Assembly: GCA_934630515.1 (NCBI GenBank)
Contig: CAKTVV010000012.1
Span: 28,880 to 92,879 of the forward strand
Reading direction: 5' to 3'
Length of the DNA stretch: 64,000 nt
Source of the DNA: an uncultured Eubacteriales bacterium
GTDB lineage: Bacteria > Bacillota > Clostridia > Oscillospirales > Acutalibacteraceae
Positions 1-7,625 of the stretch are shown piece after piece; the stretch's first letter is position 1; the number at the start of each line of letters is the position of its first letter. Position numbers and translations under genes: made by a program. The notes beneath the pieces are model-generated. The model made no database searches and was not told where the DNA came from. It worked only from the letters and a program-made list of their open reading frames with translations.

Positions 1-730
1 CCGCCGCTCCGGTGCTGGTCTCCTCCGGCAGCCGGATAGGCATATGCCGGGGTTCATCGGAGAAAATGGTGGGGATCGTTTTCCCGTATTCCGCCCCGAA
101 GCGGCGAAAATATTCCCCATGGGTCAGCTCCGTAAAGCGCACCATCGCCTCCGGCTGCATAATATCTGCATAGGTCTGGAAATTATACCGCCCGCTGGGA
201 GCCATGGTCTCGGAATAGGCGTATATCTTACGGTGCGCCGCCGGCTCCTCCGGCCGGATCCGCCGGTAGGAGCGCAGCCAACCCGCAGCGGTAAATTCCA
301 CATCGTAGCAGCCCACCAGATAGGCGCCGCCGCTCTCCACGGCGGCATCCCGGTCGGCGGTGAGGGGCGGCAGGCTCTCCTCGTCGGCGGTGAGAATCAG
401 CGTACGCTGCCGATACCGGGGGGTACAGGTCACAGCGCCCCCTGCATAGCCGGAGGGCCACCGATCCTCATCGTAGAGACACGCCTGCATCCCGGCAGCC
501 TTTGCCGCCTCGATGCACGCCCCCACACAATCCAAAAACGCTTCACTGAGATACGCCGTTTCCAGCCCGTAGCGGGAATGCATATAAAAGCCGCCGAACC
601 CCATCTCCCGGAAAACGGCGATCTGCCGCTCCAGCCGTTTCCGCTCCAGCGGACCGTTCCAGGACCAAAAGGGCGCCGACCGATAGGCGGCGGTGGGATG
701 CGCAAACAGCTCCGTGGAAAAGCTCTGCAT
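1..730 (-). CDS. GH106-like glycosidase (alpha-L-rhamnosidase-type), N-terminal part, truncated by the window edge
   Basis: The frame opens at an ATG at 730 behind GAGGAG and stays open for 243 codons to the left edge, so the C-terminal part is missing. No signal peptide is seen. The N-terminus (PFWSWNGPLERKRLERQI, then MGFGGFYMHSRYGLET at about residues 43-58 and ACLYDEDRWPSGYAGG at about 83-98) has the pattern I know from GH106-like TIM-barrel glycosidases, many annotated as alpha-L-rhamnosidases. These remove rhamnose from pectic or related glycans. A cytoplasmic location is suggested by the missing signal. The gene is divergent from the AraC-type regulator and probably belongs to the same regulon. 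The family call is from motif memory; substrate and exact family remain uncertain because the catalytic region lies outside the window. Confidence 0.7.
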   Translation of the reverse strand, partial: MQSFSTELFAHPTAAYRSAPFWSWNGPLERKRLERQIAVFREMGFGGFYMHSRYGLETAYLSEAFLDCVGACIEAAKAAGMQACLYDEDRWPSGYAGGAVTCTPRYRQRTLILTADEESLPPLTADRDAAVESGGAYLVGCYDVEFTAAGWLRSYRRIRPEEPAAHRKIYAYSETMAPSGRYNFQTYADIMQPEAMVRFTELTHGEYFRRFGAEYGKTIPTIFSDEPRHMPIRLPEETSTGAA

Positions 731-775
731 AAGGTATTGCTCCTCTGTTTCCGATACGGTATTTCTTATAATCTA

Positions 776-803
776 AGTATAGCATACATTCCCAAAAAAT
801 TAA
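776..803 (-). promoter_or_regulatory. Probable promoter of the GH106-like gene
   Basis: On the minus strand a TTAATT box (798-803) lies 16 bases before TATACT (776-781), about 45 bases upstream of the ATG at 730. The -10 is good and the -35 weak. The A-rich 12-mer (TCGATTTTTTGC on the plus strand, 807-818) sits just upstream and recurs at two other promoters in the window. A weak -35 next to an AraC-type regulator gene would fit an activator-dependent promoter. Confidence 0.45.
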
Positions 804-881
804 CAGTCGATTTTTTGCATTTGTTGTGGTATACTAAGGAATAGACGGTATATATAACACACTGCGAAAGGAGAACCGGGG

Positions 882-1835
882 ATGAAGACCTACACCATGA
901 ATGACCGCCTGCCGTTTCACTCGCTGAATGACGACGGCATTGTTTTGTGGAAAGGGGATGCCATACGGCCCGAGCCCATCCACACCCACGAATTTGTCGA
1001 AATCACCTACATATACTCCGGCAAAGGCGTCCACAAGATCAACGGCACCTCCTATCCGGTGCACCGGGGCGATTTCCTGTTTATCAACTACAACGACACC
1101 CACTGCTTCGAGCCCATCGAGAATCTGGTGTATTGCAACATCCTGCTGCTGCCCAGCTTCATCAACAATGAGCTGATCAACTCCGAGAATGCGCTGGACA
1201 TGCTGATGCTGTCCACCTTCAGCAGCATCAACGCCGATCTGAAATCCATCCACCCGTTTATTCATTTCCGGAAAAAAGAGGCGGAGGAGATCGAAAGTCT
1301 CATCAACCAGATGCTGCTGGAAAACGAAAACCGGGATCGGGAATTTCGCACCGTCTTAAAGTCCCTGATGATGGTGCTGCTGGTGAAGATCTTCCGGAAA
1401 ATGCAGGCGGACGATCACGCTGTCGCCATCAACAACACCGGCAAGCTGACCCCGGAGATCATCGACTATATCAACAAAAACTGCTACGAAAAGATCTCCC
1501 TGAGCCATCTGGCGCAGAAATGCTTTTACAATCCGGCGTATTTCAGCCGCATCTTCAAGGAATACACCGGCATGACCCTCACCAGCTTCGTGCAGAAGCA
1601 GCGCATCGCCAAGGCGCAGCAGCTGCTGGTGGATACGGAGCGCAGCGTCAGCGACATCAGCACCACTGTCGGCTACAGCGACAAGACCCAGTTCTACAAA
1701 ATTTTCCGCAAATACTCCGACGGGCTGCTGCCAAACGAATTCCGCAGCCGCTATCGGGAGAGCGGCGCTCCCCTTCCTCTGTCGGCGGACAGCATCCAGC
1801 CCTCCGCCGAAGACGAACCATCGGACAACGACTAA
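882..1835 (+). CDS. AraC-family transcriptional regulator with cupin sensor domain
   Basis: The product is 317 residues, starting at an ATG with GAAAGGAGA about 9 bases upstream. The N-terminal third contains a cupin-like stretch (HTHEFVEITYIYSGKG near residue 34, then HRGDFLFINYND), the usual AraC sugar-sensing fold. The C-terminal 100 residues carry the paired helix-turn-helix: ISLSHLAQKCFYNPAYFSRI and the diagnostic second motif SDISTTVGYSDKTQFYKIFR. The extreme C-terminus is a short acidic tail. The gene diverges from the GH106-like gene and converges on the 30-kb glycan operon, ending 74 bases from it, so it is the natural candidate regulator of both. Such regulators commonly bind a mono- or disaccharide and activate transcription; the ligand cannot be read from the sequence. 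Confidence 0.92.
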   Translation: MKTYTMNDRLPFHSLNDDGIVLWKGDAIRPEPIHTHEFVEITYIYSGKGVHKINGTSYPVHRGDFLFINYNDTHCFEPIENLVYCNILLLPSFINNELINSENALDMLMLSTFSSINADLKSIHPFIHFRKKEAEEIESLINQMLLENENRDREFRTVLKSLMMVLLVKIFRKMQADDHAVAINNTGKLTPEIIDYINKNCYEKISLSHLAQKCFYNPAYFSRIFKEYTGMTLTSFVQKQRIAKAQQLLVDTERSVSDISTTVGYSDKTQFYKIFRKYSDGLLPNEFRSRYRESGAPLPLSADSIQPSAEDEPSDND

Positions 1836-1840
1836 AGACA

Positions 1841-1868
1841 GCCCCGCCAACCGGTCGGTTGGCGGGGC
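1841..1868. terminator. Bidirectional intrinsic terminator between convergent genes
   Basis: A perfect 12-bp stem (GCCCCGCCAACC / GGTTGGCGGGGC) with a 4-base GGTC loop lies between the stop of the AraC gene and the stop of the leftward operon. T-rich sequence follows on the plus strand (TTCTTT), and TGTCTTT follows on the minus strand, so it can end transcription from both sides. Confidence 0.8.
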
Positions 1869-1908
1869 TTCTTTCCGCTTCGGGGAATAGGGGAGGTTTA
1901 TAGGAAAT

Positions 1909-4900
1909 TTACTCTACGGTGATCTTCATCACGCCGCCATAATGGGAACCGTACATGGTGTGCTGCGGAATAATCACCGTCTCCCCCGTGGTCGGGTCCG
2001 TTCCGGAAATGTGCGTGTAGAAGTTGGCGTGCCAGTGGCCGTTAAAGACCGCCTTCACCACATCCGCATTGTTCCGGATCAGGTCGCACACCTGATTGGT
2101 GGTCGCATCGCTGATGGAATTGCCCACAAAATCCAGGCTGGTGGTGGTGTTGTATACGCCATTGTTGTTTTCCGCTGTACCGAACTGACCGCCCCGGCCG
2201 TAGCCGCTCATATCGTACACGGTGGTCTCATCCGGTGCGATCGGAATATGCTGGAATACGAGGATCGGGATCTGCTTTTCCCGTGCCGTCTGAATATCCG
2301 CTGTCAGCGGGGCGATCTGGCTCGCCCAATACTTACCCTGCGAGTTATCCAGCACCACCAGCATATAGGCGGGCTTGCCGTCGGCATCGTTTACCGTCTC
2401 GCTGTGATAGTACACATCGTTGGACCAGCCCTCCTGAATCCGGGCAAAGCCCTCCGCCGGGGTGATGTCCGTCAGCGCCTTGTTATCCGGCTGGGACAGC
2501 TCCTTGACCTCGTGGTTGCCCACCGCCATGAGCACGCTGCCGTTCACCGACCGCCGGGTGATAAGATTTCTCGTCACATCCAGCGCTCCATAGGTGAGAT
2601 AGTCCACGGCATCGCCGCCCATAACTGTCTTCTGGAAGGTGGCGGCGTATTTCGCCACCGCCGCCTGCTTGCGGATGGCGTCGCCGGCACGCAGCCAGCT
2701 GCGGCCACGATAGGAGGACAGCGCATTGATGTTCTTGCTCTCAATGTCCCGGCTGTTGATATACGCCATATGGGGGTCGGTGTAGAAGCACAGCTCGCTC
2801 TTCGTGATGTTGAAGCCGCTGTTCACGGTGACGCTGCGCTCATACAGGCCGTTGGACAGCTGCAGGATCTTGTGGTTGGGATCCGTGGGATCCTCATAGA
2901 GGGTCGTTGCCCCCGCATACAGGCTGTTGCGGTAGTTCGGGAACACCGTATCCTCCACATGCCGGACGATCGCCTCGTAGTCGGCATTGGTCTCGCCGCC
3001 AGCAATGGCCTCCGCCGCTACCTTATAGGCGCTGGTGGTGTCATCCTCGGTGTAGAGCACCCGCTCGATGCCGTTGCCGTCCCGATAGCGGATATAGCCC
3101 CGCACCTGATGGAACTCGTCGTAAGAATCAGCCGTGATGCCGGTAATGACGCACCGATAGCTGCGCTCGGTATCCGACTCCAGTATGCCGGTCGGTGCCA
3201 GCGTGATCGGTGTGGCACCCACGGTCTTGGGGGTGAATACATTCACATCCTCCACCGTCGGCTCCCATTCCAGCACCACCGGCGTATCCAGACAGATCTC
3301 CCGTCCGCCCGCCGTATCGGAGGGCAGGGTGATGGCGCCGGATTCCACCACGGTAGGCAGCGCCGCCAAAAATGCCTTGCTCTGCTTAAAGGCAACGCTC
3401 AGCGCCGTTCCGGAGAGGGTATCCACCGCCACGTCTGCGATCCCGAAGTCGTCAGCGGTCAAAGCTACATACTGCGCCGTCAGCACATCCCCGTGCTGAT
3501 AGGTGTCCACCGCCTGCACATACTGTCCGGCGGCGTTTTTCCAGCCCAGGAACGCCTGCCCGGCGACGTACGCCGCCGTTTCCTTGGTCAGATCGACGGT
3601 GACGTTATCGTATACGGTGATAGTCTTGCCGTCGTTGGCGTAGTATTCCACCACCTGCACGGTATAGGAGCCGGCAGCCGGCAGCGTCAGCACGCCGCCC
3701 ACCGAAACCGCCTCGTTGCCGTTTGCATCCGTGGCGATAGCGGTGTAGCCCTCCGCCACGGTATAGACACCCACCTTGTCGGTCAGCGTCAAAGCGCCGG
3801 GCATTTTGGTTGTGACCTGCACCATATAGATCCCATCCTGAGCGGTCACGCCGCTGAATTTTGTCACATCGCCCACGCAGGTGGCACCGTTCACCAGCAC
3901 CTGAATGGCGCCGCCCACCGTCAGCGGACCGCTGCCGTCCACCAGTGTGACTGTGGAAGCGTCCTTCACCTCGAGGCTGAGATTGCCGTCGATGGTGGTG
4001 GTACCGGAGCCGTTATTTCCGATATACACCTCGGGAGCCGCCGCCGCATTGTCAAACACCAGCTGCACATTTCCGGCGAACCGGTTGGAATTATTGCTGT
4101 ACGCCTCCAGATAGATGGTCTGGTTTTTGCCGTTTGCCTTATAGGCGTTGCGGAACACCACCGTCGTATCTGCCGCCGCCGTGTTGCCGCCCTTGAGATA
4201 GCCGAGATTCGTTCCCAGCGCACCCCGGGCCTTCACCTGTCCGTTCCAGCGGGTGGGCTGGGTGGCAGAGGCGTTGGTCTCGTAGTCGGCGCCGTAGCCG
4301 TCGGTATAGTCGTTATCGAACATGCCGTACAGCACCGAATCGTCATAGGTGACGCTGTAACCGTTGTGATAGATATACTGATTGACCCGGCGGGTACCCA
4401 CCAGCGTCAGATCCTTGAACACCGTAGGACCGCCGATGGTCAGCGGTGCATTGCCGCCCAGCGTGTTGCTGAAGGGCAGATAGGTGGGATCCTCGGCGGT
4501 ATTGTACAGTCCCTGCACCACCACCGTCGCCTCATAGGTGGGGGTAGCGGTATACCGGTTGCTGGTCGCCTCCGCATTGGTGAGGTTCACCCAGGAGGTA
4601 AATCCGTGCTGGGGCATCACCTTATTGGTGACGCCGTTCACCTTGTAGTTGCCGACGATCTCATCCACGCCCTTGGTCGCCCGCTCGGCGCCCTTCAGGA
4701 TATAGAGATGCGCCGTAGCCCCGGCAGTCAGTCCGTCGGCGTTGATAGTATTCAGCGCATCCACCACGGATGCCGCCGGAGCGGTGGCGGTGCGTCCGTC
4801 GCCGGTGCCGCCCGCCTGCACATAATAGTTTCGGGAGGCCGCCTCGGGATCCTCCCACTCGATGGAAGCCAGCCCCAGCAGGCACCGGCGCAGCAGCGCC

Positions 4901-7575
4901 GCATCTGCCTCGTCCACGGTGCCGTCGGCATTGGCATCGGCGGCGGCGCAATAGACACCGCTCATCTTATCCGCAATGCTCACCAGATCCCGGATATCCA
5001 GCGTGCCGTCCATATTGGCGTCGCCGTACCGCACCACCTGCGCCGTCTGATAGGCTGCATCCCGGGCATACAGCACCGGGATCGCCACCCGCATGGAGAA
5101 GGTGGACATATCCGGCTTGATATACGCCGTATGGGCGCCGGAGTGCAGCCCGGTCGCCAGCACGGTGGGGTTATGGGGATCTAGCTCCACCGTCTGATAG
5201 TCCCCGTTGTCGATCTTCACCTGCACCTGATTGCCTGCAGCCGCATTGGCGGCGAACAGCGCCAGCTCGGTGCCGGTAAACTCCACCGCCAGCAGCGGCT
5301 CGGTGGTGTAGCTGTCCTTTTTATCCAGCCGGAAATCGCCGGTATAGGTGCCCATGGTCACCGACCCGGAGTTGAAGCGGAACTCACTGCCGCCCAGCTC
5401 CTGACTGCGCTGCATCAGCACCGCCGTGGGCTGGATCACCGTCACGTTGCCGTCCAGCAGGGTCTTGCTCTGCAGCGGCGGCATGGGATGCTTCGTCACC
5501 GCCGGCTCCGCAAAGAGGGGCGCCACCAGTGAGTTATGCAGATATTCCTTGATCACATCGAAATACAGCGCATAGCCCGCCTCGTTGGGATGGACGGTAT
5601 CGCTCATATAGCTACTCCAGTCGGCATCCGCCACCCGGTTTGCCAGCGCCGAGCCCACATCCACGGTGGGAATGTTGTAGACCGCCGCCATATCCTCGTG
5701 CGCCTGCGCCTGGGCATACAGCGTGCCCTTACGGGCGTTTTCCGCCATCGTGCGCTCGGTGGTCAGCACCGTCACGATGTCGCATTCCGGCAGCGCCGCC
5801 CGCACATTCCGCACGATCGTCTCATACTGCCGGGCGGTGTCATCGTAGCTGCTGCTGCTGTAATAGTCGTTCACCGCATACTCGATGAACAGCAGGTCGG
5901 GCTTAGCGGAGATCACATCCCGCTCCACCCGGTAGGAACCCAACAGAGTGCCGCTCTCGCCGGTGGCCCGGTTGATCTGGGTGATGCTGGCAGTGGGGAA
6001 ATTCTCCGCCAGCCAGCTGCCCACCTGCGCCCGCCAGGACAGAGTATCCTGATCGGCGCTGGCCAGTCCGGCGCCTTGGGTCACCGAGCCGCCGAAATAG
6101 ACCACGTTGACCGCCTCGCCGTTTTGCAGCTTGGTATAGGTGTTTTCCAGCGAGCTGCGGTACCGGATATAGTCCTCATATTCCGTCAGCCGCTCCGCAT
6201 TGCCGCCCTCATACTGGGCGGTCATGGTACCGTCGCCGTTATCCTGCCAGCCGATGAACCGAGAATTGGACGGCTTCACCGACACAGTGGACAGATCGGC
6301 GGTTTCATAGACGTTGTACTCGCCGGCACCGCCCACGGTCAGCGTCTCGCTGCCGTAATACAGGGTATCCGGGTGGTTGGCGGCATCGTAGGCATAGGCG
6401 TAGCCTACCGTGCTATGTACCGTATAGGTGCCCGCCGTCTCGGTGAAGGTCAGCAGCTCGCTGTTGCTGCTGTAGTTGGTCAAAATGTAGCTGCCGCCCT
6501 TGACGGTGACGTTCTTGAACTCCTCCACATTGGTGGTGGTGGGAGCGCTGGTATAGCTGCCGTCCTTACGGGCATCCCAGTCGGTGTACAGGGTCTTGGA
6601 ATCCTTGATCACCTGATAGGCGCCGTTGATTGTCACGGCGCCGGGACGCTCCGCCAGCACCAGCTCCCGGGCGGACTTGACGTTCAGATTCAGATTCTTC
6701 CGATAGGTGATGGGAAAATACCCGTTGCCGAAATACACCAGCGGCGCACCACCGGAGGAACCGCTGACGATATCAAAGGTCAGGGTCACATCCTCGGCGT
6801 AGCTCTCTGCCGCCTTGTTGCCACCAAGCAAGATAGGAGACAAGGGAGAACCGCCGGTGATGCTGTGGGTACCCAGCAGGAAATTGAACTGAATATCCAC
6901 CGGCTGCTCATACAGGGTGCCGTTGGTGGTGCCGCAATAGATCTCCATGGACTGCCGCAGCATGATCGTGCTGTCCCCGGTCATGGGCCAGTTGTTGATA
7001 TAGCCGAAGTGGGGGCTGGTCTTGTCCGTGTGAGAGAAGGTCACGTTGTTGCCGTTGAGCCGGATGGCTTTCTGGTTCCAGCCGCTGATGATGTTCAGAT
7101 TCTGGAAATGGGTGGGACCGGTCACCACCATTTCGTCACCTTGAACCGCCCGGTTGCCGGTCACCAAATAGGTGCGCCCGGTGTTGTCCGGATGGGGCTG
7201 CACCACCAACTGCGCCGTATATGTCTCCGGCACCGCATTCTCTGCCGTCCATGACGCCAAGCCGTGCTCCGGCTTATCGGCGTATGTCAGGTTGTTATTG
7301 TAGGTGAACCGATCCGGACGCTGCATGATGTATATGTTGGCCACATCGCCGGCGCCCAGTCCGTCCTCATTGACGGCGTGGATGGCAGCCGCCACCGTCG
7401 CCGCCGGGGTCTCCTCGGTCTTGCCGTCGCCGGTGCCGCCGTTCTGCACATAATAATTGTGCTCGGCAGCAGCGGTGCGCAGGGTGCCGGCGCCGCTGGC
7501 TGCCAGACTGAAGCAGGACAGCAGCATCGCCAGAGACAGCACAAGGCTGCACACCGTGCGTAGCTGTTTTTTCAT
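1909..7575 (-). CDS. Secreted multidomain protein: SGNH/GDSL hydrolase, internal type I dockerin, C-terminal metallophosphoesterase
   Basis: The product has 1888 residues. The start at 7575 is chosen because it directly precedes a signal peptide (MKKQLRTVCSLVLSLAMLL) and has AAGGAGGAA upstream. Two related modules open with NYYVQ.GGTGDG (about residues 40 and 916) and look like beta-rich wall modules. An SGNH esterase domain spans about 490-680: GGSVTQGAG holds the nucleophile Ser497, AVND the block III Asn569, and DTVHPNEAGY the Asp659/His662 pair. A dockerin with two calcium loops (GDANMDGTLDIRD, DANADGTVDEAD) sits at about 849-903. The last 295 residues form a calcineurin-like phosphoesterase (FYTDPHM, VGNHE, FQHIP, NGHWH). 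It is the last gene of the glycan operon. Probable role: extracellular deacylation, possibly with phosphate-ester hydrolysis, of glycan held at the cell surface or in a cellulosome-like complex. An internal rather than terminal dockerin is unusual. Confidence 0.85.
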   Translation of the reverse strand: MKKQLRTVCSLVLSLAMLLSCFSLAASGAGTLRTAAAEHNYYVQNGGTGDGKTEETPAATVAAAIHAVNEDGLGAGDVANIYIMQRPDRFTYNNNLTYADKPEHGLASWTAENAVPETYTAQLVVQPHPDNTGRTYLVTGNRAVQGDEMVVTGPTHFQNLNIISGWNQKAIRLNGNNVTFSHTDKTSPHFGYINNWPMTGDSTIMLRQSMEIYCGTTNGTLYEQPVDIQFNFLLGTHSITGGSPLSPILLGGNKAAESYAEDVTLTFDIVSGSSGGAPLVYFGNGYFPITYRKNLNLNVKSARELVLAERPGAVTINGAYQVIKDSKTLYTDWDARKDGSYTSAPTTTNVEEFKNVTVKGGSYILTNYSSNSELLTFTETAGTYTVHSTVGYAYAYDAANHPDTLYYGSETLTVGGAGEYNVYETADLSTVSVKPSNSRFIGWQDNGDGTMTAQYEGGNAERLTEYEDYIRYRSSLENTYTKLQNGEAVNVVYFGGSVTQGAGLASADQDTLSWRAQVGSWLAENFPTASITQINRATGESGTLLGSYRVERDVISAKPDLLFIEYAVNDYYSSSSYDDTARQYETIVRNVRAALPECDIVTVLTTERTMAENARKGTLYAQAQAHEDMAAVYNIPTVDVGSALANRVADADWSSYMSDTVHPNEAGYALYFDVIKEYLHNSLVAPLFAEPAVTKHPMPPLQSKTLLDGNVTVIQPTAVLMQRSQELGGSEFRFNSGSVTMGTYTGDFRLDKKDSYTTEPLLAVEFTGTELALFAANAAAGNQVQVKIDNGDYQTVELDPHNPTVLATGLHSGAHTAYIKPDMSTFSMRVAIPVLYARDAAYQTAQVVRYGDANMDGTLDIRDLVSIADKMSGVYCAAADANADGTVDEADAALLRRCLLGLASIEWEDPEAASRNYYVQAGGTGDGRTATAPAASVVDALNTINADGLTAGATAHLYILKGAERATKGVDEIVGNYKVNGVTNKVMPQHGFTSWVNLTNAEATSNRYTATPTYEATVVVQGLYNTAEDPTYLPFSNTLGGNAPLTIGGPTVFKDLTLVGTRRVNQYIYHNGYSVTYDDSVLYGMFDNDYTDGYGADYETNASATQPTRWNGQVKARGALGTNLGYLKGGNTAAADTTVVFRNAYKANGKNQTIYLEAYSNNSNRFAGNVQLVFDNAAAAPEVYIGNNGSGTTTIDGNLSLEVKDASTVTLVDGSGPLTVGGAIQVLVNGATCVGDVTKFSGVTAQDGIYMVQVTTKMPGALTLTDKVGVYTVAEGYTAIATDANGNEAVSVGGVLTLPAAGSYTVQVVEYYANDGKTITVYDNVTVDLTKETAAYVAGQAFLGWKNAAGQYVQAVDTYQHGDVLTAQYVALTADDFGIADVAVDTLSGTALSVAFKQSKAFLAALPTVVESGAITLPSDTAGGREICLDTPVVLEWEPTVEDVNVFTPKTVGATPITLAPTGILESDTERSYRCVITGITADSYDEFHQVRGYIRYRDGNGIERVLYTEDDTTSAYKVAAEAIAGGETNADYEAIVRHVEDTVFPNYRNSLYAGATTLYEDPTDPNHKILQLSNGLYERSVTVNSGFNITKSELCFYTDPHMAYINSRDIESKNINALSSYRGRSWLRAGDAIRKQAAVAKYAATFQKTVMGGDAVDYLTYGALDVTRNLITRRSVNGSVLMAVGNHEVKELSQPDNKALTDITPAEGFARIQEGWSNDVYYHSETVNDADGKPAYMLVVLDNSQGKYWASQIAPLTADIQTAREKQIPILVFQHIPIAPDETTVYDMSGYGRGGQFGTAENNNGVYNTTTSLDFVGNSISDATTNQVCDLIRNNADVVKAVFNGHWHANFYTHISGTDPTTGETVIIPQHTMYGSHYGGVMKITVE

Positions 7576-7625
7576 GGGTATTCCTCCTTTTTGATTGTAT
7601 ATATTCAAACGGCACAAGGTCCGTC

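Noticed and set aside
1942..5184. A long open frame on the plus strand (over 1000 codons) opposite the SGNH/dockerin/phosphoesterase gene
   Set aside because: It is an antisense shadow caused by GC-rich codon use: no ribosome binding site, no domain pattern, His/Gly/Arg-rich composition, while the minus strand has clear families.
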